A DNA stretch of 44,796 nt from Isohypsibius dastychi (GCA_034696485.1 JAQIWT010000051.1:1-44796); one strand, 5' to 3'. Positions 17,491-30,716 are shown, numbered from the stretch's first letter. Numbers and translations are program-made. The notes: generated by a model not told the origin, from the sequence alone.

Positions 17491-19104
17491 CGTAAACTGC
17501 AAGATCGAGTGGGTTATATGACTTTTTTGCTCACTGATTTTGTTTCACTACCGCATCCAGCTGTGTCAGATCATGCGCGCTCTCGGATTCTTTGGCAAGT
17601 TTATGTTCTGAAACAGTTCGGCAGAAAGTCTTGTCATTGCAGTGATCCTGGAAAATGGGACATTTTCTCCGTTTCGAGTTCCTGCTACGCGTTGTAATGT
17701 TGGGCGTTAACCATATCATCAAGCTACCTGTTTAGAGGTTTGAATCAGTAAAAAGCAAAACAAAGATACCGAGTTCCAAAAAGGGTTCATCAAACAGGAC
17801 AGATCAACGGGAGCAGAAACCAATTGGAACTCGGAAGCAAAATGACTGACTTTCTAGAAGCGAATGTCAGAAAAGATTGTTGAAAGACGGGCTAGACATC
17901 CACCGGTCAGCCGGTGCTGACAGATGAAATAAATATAAAAGTAAGAAGCGAGGATGAATAATGGTTGATGTTCATTATCGTCACAAAATCATGCTGCAAC
18001 TAAAACGTGAGCCGAATGAACTTAAAAAACAGATCATCGAGTAAAACCACGAAGATGAGCAGTTCAAGTAGAAAAAATAAGTATGAATGTTTAATGAGGC
18101 AGAAAAAACGTCTGGACTGGGCGTTGAAGCGCCGCTTCACTTGAAAATCACAGAAATCTGGATCTGATTGGTCAACTCTGGTCATTCGTTATCAAAATTC
18201 GTGATCTCCACTCACTTTGATATCATTTTCGCCATGACTATTGAGAATTCACTTGTCTGTCATTCACTAACACGGCTCAGACTCATTATGGACTACGATT
18301 CAACGCCAAGAATTCATTTTTGCGTAAGCAGATCATTGCATTTGTTGTGAGTCATGATGGAGATCTATTTGATCGCGTTTGTATCTCTGTTATCCTACAT
18401 TCACCAGCAAAAAACCGAAATGATTCACTGTGCTCAGAAAATTTTCAGGGTTGACACTCTTGTTTAGAGAATTCACCAAATCAAGGAGGGCGATTCCGTA
18501 CATCGTGACAAATGACTTTGATTATGCGGTCTGTGGGGCTCAGTGACTCACGTTGAATTGTGAGAAGGCTTGGGCAAGTGATAAAGACGCATTCAGAGTA
18601 TCCAGCGGAGGGGTGGCAACATTGATGCTGAAGCGGGTTAACGTTTCTTCAGCCCACATTCCGGATTGCTATGGGACACTTAAGTCATTCATGGAGACTG
18701 CCGTCACTTCAACAGACTGTAGAAGTCAGAACAAAGTACCTTCATGCGCTGGGTTGTCAAGAATGGCCCATCATTAGAGCGATCAGCGAAAGTAGTACTG
18801 GATGCGATGAGTAAAACGACTGACTTGGACGTGATGAACCAGTGAGTTCTAGTGTCGAAGGTTCCGACTGGATAATGGTGAAGAGAAATGACATGAAGTT
18901 GTCGGATGTTGTGCTCAATTTACTTGCGAGAAAACCCGAATCGCCTTTGAATTCTTGGTTTATTGGCCAGATAAGAGTGGAATAGTTAATGCATTTTCTT
19001 ATCAGTTGTTCGTCTTGTGAGTGATGTACGTTCGAGCAGCCCAAATGGAAAGCAGAGTAAAGGACGACTGATGATTTCAAAATTACCGTGAAGTTCATGA
19101 ACTT
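17491..19104. other. Stretch without recognisable gene
   Basis: Short broken + strand frames (18553-18777, for example) may continue the decayed polymerase gene, but I cannot place any motif. The 148-codon minus frame at 18757-19203 has no family resemblance. Confidence 0.35.
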
Positions 19105-19330
19105 CGATTGATCGAATTGACCACAGAACAGGAACATCGTGTACAATTGACTTGAACTTCTTCTTCCCCATGTACATATCGCTATCAGATGGTCGAATAA
19201 CACTGCATCAGTTTGTCAGATTGATAGGGTTAATGGACACCGATTGATCGAGGTGATTACAGAAGAGGAACTTCGTGTACAATCGATTTGAACTCGTTTT
19301 TCTCCATGTACATATCGCTATCAGATGGTC
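19105..19330. repeat. Two direct 90-bp copies, period 136
   Basis: 19105-19194 and 19241-19330 align without gaps at about 87% identity, both starting CGATTGATCG and ending CGCTATCAGATGGTC. The last 25 bases are identical. Most changes are transitions, suggesting an old tandem duplication; no longer array is present. Confidence 0.75.
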
Positions 19331-21160
19331 AACTAACAATCCATCTGCAGAAACTATATATCAGCACAGATCATAAATAAGGTTGCCGACAAACAAAACA
19401 TTCTCTCAATTTTTCGTTATTTCGTTATCTGTGTTATGTCATAGTTTCCACAAGCCATGCCCCTATTCACCGGGCTCATCTTTGTCGCAAGCCTTATTCA
19501 GACTAATGGTTTCCTGCAGCCAATCCGATGAAATTATGACGTTTGTATACTTGGGATGAAAAAACAAACGGGATGGAAGATAAAAAACGGGGAAGGTACC
19601 GTTCAAACCCAATTCGACCATCGATGATGACATAATGAAACTGATGGTGTAAAAGCTGAGAAAATAATGTCTTCTCCTTCGATTGATTAACGAATGAAAA
19701 GCAATTAATTAACTGATAGATGCCGATGCCGTAGGTTGGTGGAATACTTCTGATGAAATGTATGTGAGTTGCCAGTAAAAACCCGATGTAGTCATGAGTG
19801 GACTCTGGTGAGGGGAGGGGGGGGGGGGGAAGAAACGTTGGTTGAATTAGGCGGTAGGATTTGAAAATTTCTGTCCAGAGGAGGGCAATATACAATTAAG
19901 AGCAAACGTACGAAAGCCGCATTTGGGCAAGAATCGTAGGAAACGTGGAAAAAGTGTTGGTTTCGACTCCACTTTTCTCTTTCTAAATTTGCGAAACGGA
20001 TTGCAATCAACGAAGTAAACGGTAATCCTAGAGATGCTCTTCAAACAATCACCAATTCGGGACAAAATACTCATGAACCTCGTAGTGTATTAGAACTCAG
20101 CTTTGTCGACAAAGTAGCGATACTGTATCAATGCAAAGTTCGGGATGCTTCCGTCACATCAAACCTACCATGTGCAAAAATTACTCATGTTTCAATAATC
20201 GTTTAATCTCCGTTGATAAATTCACATTTTCCTTCCTGCCGTCATAGATCATTTGCTTAGCTCAACACACCTATAGCTGGTGAAGAGTTGAAATACTTCA
20301 GGGTCATTTAGGTACGATGTTTGACATTGAAATAGATGGATCCGGTCAGCGGATTTTTTAAGTTCGAAAATTGTCTCAAAACAAATTCCTAGGTGTGTTG
20401 GAAAAGCCATCCGAACAATGACACTGTTTCAGTTGCAGATCAGCGAGGCAACGCTAGGATTTCCTCCATTTACAGCCAGTTTGACACATCGCAATCACCC
20501 CTTTTGTCATTACTGTGATTCTTTGCCACCTTTCGAGCAGCAGACATTGAATCGCTTCTGCTCGAAATCGATCGTTTTGGATTTCAAAAGGAACTATTCC
20601 GTTTTTTTGTCTGTAGATTTTAAGCCAACAAATATTTCCGGAGAAATTATTCTTGCAGCCTGGTTTCGGTTTTGCCAAATTCAGTGGACGAGTGCGCTGA
20701 TGGCTAGTGGCACCAAGGTGGGATCCGGTGATCTCATTGTTCTGTGGAATCTCCAACTTCCACAAACACAAATTTCACTGAAGATTTAAAACAGCGGTAA
20801 GATGCTGTTGTGTCTCGTAATTTTCTATTGTGAGATTCGGACTTGTATGCAATTTCGAAGTGTTCTAGACGGTTGTCAGTGTGCGCGGGCTGTGACTATT
20901 ATTCGGCTGCACGAGGTCAATAAGGAAATGAGTCATGATAAGCGTTTTATCCCGTTCTGTTGTACAATTTCAAAAACAAATCGTCCCAAGTGCAGGCGGA
21001 TTCAAAGAATGTATTGATCAACTTCTTGATTCGGAATATGTGGCTGCATAACACGAAAGGTACGATGACCTTCCAACATTAATTATGCTGTAAAATAGAT
21101 CTGTGCTGTAACATTTTGTCACACCCAAAAGCATGATTCATTCCCAAACTTGGCATCGCA
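19331..21160. other. Stretch without recognisable gene
   Basis: Includes a 13-G run at 19817-19829 and a + strand frame of 123 codons (20418-20789) with no recognisable motif. A pair of cysteines near its start (HPFCHYC) is not enough to call a zinc finger. Confidence 0.35.
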
Positions 21161-21184
21161 AGCTTGGTTTGTTCCGCCAAATTG

Positions 21185-21460
21185 TGATAACATTTTTGCG
21201 AAGGCGCTACAACATCTTCCAAAATGTCACAAAGTGATCTTGAATTGTTGTTTCAACTGTTTTGTGGTCAACGAGAATGCAGCTTTCTTTGTAGAGCATG
21301 TCCGCAAAAAATTGATGCAAGGTTTGCTGGGAGATTCCAGACGCAGAGCTGAATCCAAATGGCTTGTCCCTGACGTAGCTACGACAGTTTCGTCAATGAA
21401 GGTTTGATGAAATCCTTGCTCTGAGTCGATGCTGGAAAAATCGAGCCTACACTCGTGCAA
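21185..21460 (-). pseudogene. Reverse transcriptase fragment, Ty3/gypsy-like
   Basis: On the minus strand a segment reads RDKPFGFSSASGISQQTLHQ, which fits the MPFGL..APATFQRLM block of gypsy-type reverse transcriptases, then CILVDHKTVE, in the place of the catalytic YxDD and VYS.T.EEH region, with the two catalytic aspartates largely lost. Stops flank it on both sides. It is an inactive relic; together with the protease scrap at 13.2-13.5 kb it shows at least one gypsy-like element in this region, on the same strand. Confidence 0.5.
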
Positions 21461-21464
21461 TTAA

Positions 21465-24400
21465 GGATGTCGTTCACTAGAGGCAGAAAATAACGAACGT
21501 TATTATATTCTTGATAAGCTCTTTCCCGACAATCCAGTTTGTCCTGTTCAGTTCCTTCACACAAACGTTCAGTGACTGCTATGGTCTCGGACTGCGTTTC
21601 AGTATTCCCTAAGCCAATAGTTTATGTGGACCTGATTCTTTTTTCTCAGAAAGCCGTTGGGCAGATTGCCATGCTGGTTTGTCATACGAAACTCCGTGAC
21701 GTAAGAGAATAATCTTTGCTTGTCTGTTTGGGCCATCTCCATCAAGCGCAAAGAAACGGCGCAAACAAGATCGAAAAGAAGTTTTGTTGGAAGAACTTGA
21801 CATGCTGAAATCAGAATCTGCCGAGCGATCAAAATTGATCGAAGGAATGCCGAAAAGAACGCCAACAGAAGCGTGAGGAGAGAGAAGCTGGAACCGTCAC
21901 GCGCCAGAATTGCCACGAGCAAAACTAAGATAGGGGAAATCATTCATGGAAAAAATGGCCGTAGTGACGAATGCAATCAAAACAGCAAAAAACACGGAAT
22001 GCAAATATTATTCTGATCACTTCTTGCTATTTAACGGTCAGCCTCATGGCCTGCAAATTAGTTCTCTGAGTTTGTTTCATAAATGGAATATTGTGTCGTA
22101 GCTGATCACATGCAGATCTTTGACATTGAAGATTTTTCGCAGCAACCCATCTTTTTTCAATGGCTTCTTTCTTTTTCTTCCTGCTTCTGTTTGGGTGGTG
22201 TTTTCCTCGCTACTTCAGCTTTCTGCGTTCAGTTTCGAGGTATATGGCTCGTTGATAAACGATAAACGATTAATCGCCTGACTGAAGACAGAGCAGATTA
22301 TATTTGACATTTCGGTTAGAATCAGGATGTGGAAAAAGAACTCTTCGGATCCGTGGAAAATTCGAGTAGCTTTAACTTATTCATCGCGCCACACACGACG
22401 CTGAAATTGTCAGAATTCTGGATTATTCGGACAGCGGAGAGATCTGAGAAAAGTAACCTGTCAGCGAGGAATCAGAGGAAAAACGTGAGCCAAAACGAAA
22501 CCCGTGTGCCAAAAACAGCGATATTTCCGAAGTTGAAATATAATTTGCAGTTCGAAAACAATTACTTGTGCGTGAACACAAACGGGAAACCGAAAACTAG
22601 AAGAAGATTTTGAGAAATATCGAAATAAACTGAATCGACCAATTTGTTCATAGTAGCCATATTTCCGAAGTTAAAATGAATTTCAACTTCAGATATAATG
22701 AACCATTATTGCGAATGCATAATGTAACAGAGTTTGTTCGGTGTGAACATGGCAGGAATGCGCAGCGAGGATCGCTTGTCGGCAGAAATCATCAAGTCCA
22801 ACAATGCATAAGTTAAACCTACGCCACCGCCACCAAAGAAGAAGAATACAATCATAGTCTTCCATGCAAACCTGCCAGCATTCGCGCCACGACGCTATCC
22901 TCTGAAAATTGTGTGTTTAGTGTGACTTCTGAAGCCGAAGACCCGCATGAGAACAGGATCTCACTAAAATATTCGGTAGCCGTATTTTGCAGAAAACAAA
23001 CCAATAAAAAGTGGGAACGCCGACGAAACAGTTGAGAACACCAACGAAACACACAGAATGCGGAGATTGGAAAGGAAAACATGACTAGCAAAACGCGAGC
23101 AGCCAAGAAAAAAACACCTCATCGCCGGGAAAAGTAGCCACCCCAGAGAGATGAGTGAGCAATGGAAAAGGTTGCACAAACTAGATGGGCATCCAAAACA
23201 ACATAGGCTGAACCTGAGAATCAAAAACGAAAGTCAGAAACTGATGACAAACAATTCAGAAGAATAAAACATTCCGAAAATGTCGGTTGTACAGCGACAC
23301 CTGGCGACAACGCAGCTTGGGTAACTTGCGACGTTGCCACATAAGGGAAAGCAATGGCAGCTACAGATAAGCGCGAAGCTGATTCAACCTAACGACGGGA
23401 AAAAAGGACAGGACTTCGTCGTACGTCGCGAAGAGGCTGTGCACCAGAATTGTAAGTAGGCAGACTCGGAGCGACTCTCGGCAGAACTCGAGATGGCTAC
23501 GACCGAGTTGAACGCGAAAATGCAAGATAAAGATGGTGATTCTTTTCGGCTAGCATATAAGACGACTTGTTGAGGCAGGAAATCGCGAGCTTAGCTTGTG
23601 ACTTGCGGCAGAACTTAAGCACAGCAGAGCGATCAACACTTGCAAACAAAATTCGAATAAATCAAAAGAGACAACATAAGCAGGGGTAAGAAAACAGAAA
23701 AAACACCCTGACAAGAAGACCAGCGCAAATTTCAGACAAAACACGGAGCATGAAAAAAAATCAAAAGAAACCAAACCACTTACAAGAAGCACAAGTTGGC
23801 AAGAGACGAATGCTGCTAATATCGCCAAATCTGAAGTCGACGCGAACCTGAAGTAGACATATCCTCAAGCTTAGAACGCTACAATAGGGGGTCGGAAAGT
23901 TAACACCAACGCTCGCCCCGAACATGGCTCTGTCAAATCGTTACCAGACAGAACGGAACACGGTCAGTCTGAGACGGGAAAATTGCTGATCGAATCACGA
24001 GAAATTCACATTATCTTGAGAACTGGACTTGATCTGCCAATCTTGTATTTCCTCATTGCAAACAAGAATATTTTCACGGAGATGTCTGGAAAGAAAGGAT
24101 ACCCTGCTGAAAAAGCTTCCAGCCACAACGAGACGGACTCATACAAATCGGAAAACGAGAATGTGGTAATGCCATCATCCCAGCGAAATTCGCCAGGAGA
24201 AGAAACCTGGACTGACTTCCAAGAATGAATCCGTGCGGAAGTGTTAGCAAGACGAGAACTGGTAAAAGCGGTGACAGCATCGGTGAGCACTGCAACAGAT
24301 GAACTTGAAAATGAATTGTCAAACAACATTTAAAGCAGAAATTGTCCGAAGAATTTGTCTGAAAATCATAATGGTGCAAAGCAACCCTAATTTGAGATCA

Positions 24401-24470
24401 GACTGATCAACCGCTTCTGGCCGAGTTTAGGGACACCCCTGGAATTGTGACAGAAGGCATGGCGTGGCTG
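21465..24470. other. Purine-rich decayed DNA with coiled-coil-like fragments
   Basis: The + strand is A/G-rich and gives many short Lys/Glu/Ala-rich frames, for example around 21730-21870 (RKEVLLEELDMLKSESAERS), 22329-22613 and 23490-23540, none intact. The composition suggests one or more decayed gag or coiled-coil genes. A frame at 24083-24228 begins MSGKKGYPAEKAS and is broken by a stop, then continues with RAEVLARRELVKAVTASVS. Confidence 0.35.
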
Positions 24471-24476
24471 AGCTGA

Positions 24477-24890
24477 TACAACGTTCCGGACAACAGCTGT
24501 AATTATCAGTATCAGGAATACAGGAGAGCACTGGCTGCGGCCCACCAGAACTTTCTGCAGAAATTAACGGGACCAGCAACGCGAAACACTGAACCAAAAG
24601 CGATGATTTTCCATTCGAGACAGGCAAGAGCAGAAAAACTGCGAGCATCTATGTTATCTCCAGCACTTATTTGCACTTTGGTGGTGAGTTGAACCGACAC
24701 CTTGTTCCCATCAAGAATCAAGATTCATCAAAATTATTTCTCTCGTTTGCAGATGGCAAAAGATGTTTTAGATAAACATGCAGGACTGCCGAAGTCAATG
24801 CAGGCAGTCACCCACGATCACAGTAAAGCAGATGAGTATAAAACATCGAGCAGATTACCACCAAGGACATACATAATGATGGTGGGATGA
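24477..24890 (+). CDS. Small spliced reading frame of unknown function
   Basis: An open frame 24477-24683 (ALAAAHQNFLQKLTGPATRN within it) ends at a strong GTGAGT donor; a 69-base intron with a good acceptor (CTCGTTTGCAG) leads in phase 0 to an exon 24753-24890 that starts MAKDVLDKHAGLPKSM and stops with TGA. The upstream end meets a stop at 24474, so the true first exon is not known. I recognise no domain. It could be a host exon pair or part of a decayed element; the clean splice pair is the main support. Confidence 0.35.
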
Positions 24891-27070
24891 TACCAAAGGT
24901 TACTTGGAGGATAATTGTGATTCACGTTCCCCATACTTCTCACTGATCTTTGTCTTCAGCTGCACGTGGTTTTTCTGATTTCCAAAGGATTAGGTCATAC
25001 TTGGGAAGCCAATTTGGATCAATGCGGACAAATGCTCTCACTCTCCTTAACGCCAATCACGATATTCGCTTGGAGATCGACGGTGTCGCAGATAGATGGG
25101 ATTGCAATGAATGAGACATGGTACGAGAACAAACTGTAGTGAACTGAGTCACAAAATGAACCGGAACTCCCCCTCCCCCCCCTTCCCCCGTCAAAGCGAT
25201 GGAAATAGAAGATACGCTGAAAGGTCAACGCCGCACAGTGATGAACTAGGAGCCGGAGTGGATAAAGATTTCATTTCATCAAACCAGATCGATTTCGTAG
25301 AATGACACATCCTCAATCATCTTAACATTAATTCAATCGAAAAAAGCTCAGCACGTTTAATGAAAGAAAAATGCAGAAGTTTATGAAAACAAGCTACCAC
25401 TTTGAAGTCGTCTTCGGAAATGTGACTGGCGACTCAGAAGTCCGTCAGAACAAAAATTGCGCATCAGGCCTTGTCATCAGCCCAGACGCCAGCGCCACAT
25501 TCAACGAATCACCAAATGTCGAAACTGCAACTGACGGTTCGTCACAAAATGCAGCTCGTCTGACACTTAACCTGTCTCGACAGTTGGTTTGAGAGTGCAT
25601 TAGTCCTCTACGACGAAGTCTAGCATCTCTCACAATCCAGCCGTAACATCAGCCTCCGGCGTTGTCTCTAAATGAACAGCTGGATACGGATGAGCCTGAT
25701 GAAGATGATAATGATCCCACTGCGTAATCCGTTGGAAGAGTGGTTGGTTAGACTGGTTAGTATACTAGCAAACCCTTTTCATAATCAGGTGAAGGATGCA
25801 CAGTATGCATTCTTCGAAAAGCAACGCTCGGCTGCTGAGATGATCCGTGTAGGTTTTTCTGAAACAAAAATTCTGCAGATGACTTGTTCGTGTACCCTTG
25901 TGCCGAATTTACACTTACACTTGGTTGCCAGTGCAAAGCGCTGTGTGGAATCTTGCAGAATCGAATCGCAGAAATGTGTTGAAAGAGAGGAAAAGCAACT
26001 GGGCCACTATCAGCACTTGGTGTTATTTTGGCCATTTCACAGGTATGCCCAGATTCAAAAATAGTTTCCGCATTTGTTGGCTTCCGAAGTATAACCGATC
26101 GGTTATTACGTAGCTCTTTCGATTCCTGTTTGCTGTTGTGTTAACACGATAGATCCGGGATAAAGACTTTCACTGACCGCGACCGCTGTGTGACTGTGAT
26201 GAGAATACTATTTCTTTGCTGCACAGCCAGATCGTGTGTTGATTGTTTCCTCGCTGCTGACTAGGTTTCGTCATCAGCGAAGACACTGACAAAAAGATCG
26301 ATTGTGGTTCGGCTCAGTTTCTCGATTTCTTTTTTAAATCTCGACGGAGGTTGTGGAAATGCGCGGCGTTGAATCAACCAGACCGAACGTGGCAAGGTTT
26401 TCATAATCCGTCTTGAAGTCTCTAATGACGTCGATGGTCTTGGCCTGCTCGGCGAATTTGGATTGGAGAAAACTGTTGAGTGCTCGCATATCGATGAAGG
26501 CCTGGACTTGACTAGCAAGAACATTCGCACGGTGATGCTCGTTTGCGTCAAACTCCTTGTTTCCTCTGTTTTGGCCACTGCCTAATCTCGCTTATCCCAC
26601 GACGGAGCCAGGACTTGTCTGACTTGGACTAGTCCAACTTGCTCCCTAGTTGGTTCTGCATTCGTCATCCACCTTTCATAACCTTCTTCCACAGAAACAT
26701 GCGTTCTTGAACGCAAGGGTCACGGCTGTGGTTTTGGTAGATGAGTAACTCGCCAACAGTCAACAAAATATAACTTCTAGATTTCCGAGAAAAACTGGTT
26801 CGCTTCCACGCGACCCTGACCGGGAATGACAAAATTAATGCTAATTCGAGAGATTACAGTTTACGTTTCATCTGATGAAGAAGAAAATTGACGACGTCTT
26901 CATCACTTTTCCATTTATCTATTCCGTTTCCTCGGCCCGTTTCCTGACTACCGTTTATGTATGCTTTCAGATACCTGAGAAAACATATAAGTTCGAGTGA
27001 AATGAGGGCAGAGATTGAGGGCCCTTCTGATGCCGGCAATTTTGAAATGTCAATGAGGGGTCTTGTGGCT
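24891..27070. other. Mostly non-coding stretch with a minus-strand relic
   Basis: The minus strand 26270-26690 reads THVSVEEGYERWMTNAEPT then, after a frame change, ANVLASQVQAFIDMRALNSF and onwards to about 26335: a decayed helical protein, unidentified. A minus exon-like frame 26854-26966 follows a good acceptor (TTTTCTCAG) and ends KWKSDEDVVNFLLHQMKRKL; it might be a last exon of the gene starting at 27675 but no phase-matched donor is convincing. The + frame 25672-26064 is unidentified. Confidence 0.35.
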
Positions 27071-27082
27071 CACATGAAGAAT

Positions 27083-27675
27083 TCAGACATTTAATTTGCA
27101 CAAGCGAGGGCGCGGCAAAGGAGATACGGTATTTTGGAAAAACGTACACGATGGAACATTGGGGGGAAAAGCCATCGGTGCTACCCCTATGGTCCTGGAA
27201 TCTTGCCCCAAAGAGGTCGTCACAGTAGTCAAATCTATCCCGGGTTGTTTGCACTGCGGAGTTTGAAACCATCCGTCGCTGTCCCACCATCCCCAACAAT
27301 GAATTGAGCCTCCGTGTTTCGATATTAAAACACATCTTTGGACTGGTGTATTTGTTGTCACATCCATGGCCAAGACAACGCCCAAGTTCAAATTGAGGTC
27401 GCTTACGTACAATTGGGCTGCATTGTGGAAAAAGGCCATACTCTGTGGAAGAGAGGAATCTTGTCATAGGTTGAATTGGTTACGCATTCGTTAGGCCATG
27501 ACACAACACTCACCGTTGCACTAATATCCACTATATTTTTCAAGATCTTGAACGCTACATCACACTTGATTCCAATCACATCGTCTGCATCGATGTGATA
27601 CCGTAGATTTCTTCCCACTGAGGGTTTGATGACAATGGCACGTCCTTCCAGCTGAACAGTGTACTGGTGTGCCAT
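27083..27675 (-). CDS. Two-exon hypothetical protein, 173 residues
   Basis: Minus-strand exon 27675-27514 starts MAHQYTVQLEGRAIVIKPS and ends with a strong GTGAGT donor; a 71-base intron ends CTTCCACAG and exon 27442-27083 continues in phase 0 to a stop. The second exon contains GGSIHCWGWWDSDGWFQTPQ, unusually rich in Trp, and several Cys. There is no signal peptide and no domain I recognise. Intact frames, good splice sites and an ATG in good position make it one of the more gene-like units in this region. It lies inside the span of the putative Polinton remnants, so it may be an accessory gene of that element or a host gene. Confidence 0.45.
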
Positions 27676-30600
27676 GCTGATCCGAACTGAGAATAATCAG
27701 ACTCGTTCTCCGGAAAATGGTGATACAGCGTAGGTGAGTTGGTTGCGAAAGGCACGTTTTGACAAAATGGAGATTCTCTTTAAAGAAATTTCCCTGCACA
27801 GACGGTGAACAAACATTGGCGCGAAGAGGTCGGCCAATTTGGACTTTCGTGACGGTATTTTGGGGAGGGCGGGTATGCACGAACGCCATTCAAGTTTTTC
27901 AGCTGTCTCCTTTTCATAATTCTGACTGTTTCTCCACGAGATTTATAAGAACAACTTGGGTCAGTGCTATTTTGTGAGAATAATCAGTCAAGCTTCTATC
28001 AGTGCTCGTAAGGAGTCGCCTTGGAGAGGCATTTCGAGTGTATCAGAGTCTTGTTCGACTCGGTTGCGAGGGTTTGTTATTATGAGTGAATGCGAGACGA
28101 GACAAAGCTCTGTGAAATTATCGACTTTCTCCATTCTCTGTGCAACAACGCTTCTACATTTCGTGACATGTTTTCAATTAAATTGTAAATTCTGAGGCGC
28201 GGACCATCAGTTGATACTGATAATTATTGATCCATTGGCGCGATCCAATATGCTCGAACAAATCGGGCAGAGGAAAAAGAGCGTGAGCGTACAAAGAAAT
28301 TGGAGATGGAAAGGGCTCGCAAAGCGCGGCAATGTGAGTTTGGTTGTTGGTGCACTACGATTATCGACTGATTAAACATAAATTAATGTACAAGACTTGC
28401 GAAGAGTATGTTCCCACACTGATTCTCTCATTACAGTGGAGAAATTTCTTCAATTTCGTCAAAAACATCTACTGGAAAATCCAGTGCGTCATCTGGCTCG
28501 CCGCCTGTAAAGAGACTGCGAGTGTAGAAAAAGAAGGAAGGTTAGCCTGATTGTATTTATTCAATTTTTCGTATCATCAGATTGAAATACCTTATCGTTT
28601 TACGATAGTTCAGCGAATATGGTTCTCTTTTATCATTACTAATTTGCTAAAAGGGAAATACCATAAAATTCGATCTAAGTGGCCTGATAGTTGCTGTCTT
28701 CGGTGAATTGCAAATATACCGTGTAAGTCCAGTTCAGTCACGGTGCATTACGCGGTATGGCATCTCCTCTTTTTTTCATTTTGCGAAATCACATCTTCAG
28801 CGGGGTTGGCCCACGATGCAATTTGTATGCTCTTTTGTTGCATCAATCTATCTAAAACCGAAAATACTCAATTTGTAGTTACGCCAAGTATCTCATCGAC
28901 TCACCGAGCAGGTAGTCCGGAAATTCCAGTTGGATATTCTCGAGTATCCTCAACCACCCTATCGTCGATAAAACCAAGCAAAAACACATGGCTCAGATTA
29001 CTGCTGCTGTCGCGGGTTGAACCCGATGATACTCTTCCTGAAACTCCTTTGTAAGGGAACTTCTGCCGCGTCCTCAGTGAATCCGGCATCTGTTATTCGA
29101 ATCCTTATTCTGATCAAATGGAAGATTGAATGTCTGATATCTTCATGAACCAAGACAGCAAATGATGATTTCCCATTATAATGCGGCATTATCATGTTCG
29201 AGTGCATTGTCACATGTGGGCATTCACGATTGACTGACTTTCGATCTTCCGACCACTCGATACACAACTGGATTCTCATGAAAGCATAACAGGACGACCG
29301 TGTTGCATATCAAGTGGACCAAGGCACAACTTTTCCAAAATGCACGAGCAATACAGGAAGCCATCATCCTATACAGACAAACAAGGGAATGTGTCGGATT
29401 ATGTAACCACGCAAACGAGTGACTCATTCATCTTTCTGGAAAGAACACGTCATCAAATAGACTTCCAGAGGAAAAACTTGATTGGTGTGTCCTCAAAAAA
29501 TTGGTACTGTCAGGAATGAAAAGTTCTAACTGTGGGGATCAGATTTTTAAATTGAGTTGGAAACATCTGGAAACCTTCGATCAGAAGATGTTCTCACTGT
29601 GCTTCTGCAGCTGTTTGATCATTGCGCCGAAACACTCACGGAGAATGCTGCAGACAGCGTTCTGATCAGAATTGTTTTTCAGATGTTCCAGCTGCGGTTT
29701 CCAGTTTCTATCAGATTTGCGAGAGAATTATATAGATATTGATATAGCCATAGAATCTTTTGCACCTCCGAACTCCTGATCATCATTGAGAAACAGATGA
29801 ATCAAATCGGGCAATCTGTGCTGTTACTCTCCGTAAAGAGTTCTAAACACATGGAAAGGAGTTGCATCCTGGTTCTTCGAACGTTTTTCACAAAAACACC
29901 ATCATACGAACGATTTCGCTGAACGCACGTTACCTAATCATCTTCAAACAACCGCGCGATATCATGCAGATTGAACTGTTGGGTTACCAAATGCACTTGC
30001 GGCGCTAGAACGGATTCACGAGAGTCTACAAATATGCAATTTCAGCGCCATTTAGTTACTTGTTTGTTGATTCAGAACAAGCAACGCCGGAACTTTCAAG
30101 CTGAAACACCAGATACTTGGAGAAACTACAGACCATTAGGAAAACATTTTCAGTTTCCCGTGGAGAAACAGAATTTTACGTTTTAGTACCATCGGAAGTT
30201 CACGGCGCAATACCAGCGGCCATAGAAGTAAGGAAAATACCAAATGAAATTGTTTGGAGTCGTAGAAACGGAAACATTGTTGGAAGTCTCCGAAGGAAAC
30301 AGTTGCCAAAACCAAACGGAAGTGAACGAAAAAAATTGAACGAGTACTCGTCTCAGACGCATCGCGTCTTCGCTGTAAATACAAGATAAACCTATTTTTG
30401 TCATTAAAAGAAGTATTCCATGAACAGAATCAAGCTCACGATTTTTACCCTGAGGTCTTACACGTGATTTGTTCGTGTAAATATGAAATCGATTAGTGTT
30501 GAGAAACGCATACCACACTCAAAATTGTTGATCCAGAAATGATTTTGTGCAGTACCAAAATTTTGGTTCAGCTGCTAGATGTCACCACAAATGAAATTAA

Positions 30601-30716
30601 TCCGCGGGTCGCGGAGCTCTGTTTGTCCGGACTTGTGGTATGCGAATTCGAATATCGTGGTGATTAAATTCATTCTTGATTTCTGAAACGAGCGGATTGT
30701 AGTGGAGCATAAGAAT
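27676..30716. other. Stretch with scattered unidentified frames
   Basis: Apart from the short spliced frame at 28231-28510, only broken frames are seen, such as + strand 29290-29670 (containing LPEEKLDWCVLKKLVLSGMK) and 30117-30389 (containing ETEFYVLVPSEVHGAIPAAI). They look like old coding sequence, but no family can be named. Confidence 0.3.
28231..28510 (+). CDS. Short Glu/Lys/Arg-rich spliced frame (fragment)
   Basis: Open frame 28231-28333 includes AEEKERERTKKLEMERARKA, a strong single helix, and ends at GTGAGT. The next exon starts 28437 after CTCATTACAG and continues EKFLQFRQKHLLENPVRHLA to TAA at 28508. The phase matches. A stop precedes the first exon, so a 5' exon would be required. 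Function not recognisable; charged helices of this sort are common in both host and transposon proteins. Confidence 0.25.

Noticed and set aside
18050-18250. Possible Tc1/mariner transposase fragment (KRLDWALKRR)
   Set aside because: Only one short basic segment is suggestive; no DDE residues or helix-turn-helix are visible.
18757-19203. 148-codon minus-strand frame
   Set aside because: No recognisable motif, no splice support, overlaps the tandem 90-bp repeat; probably chance.
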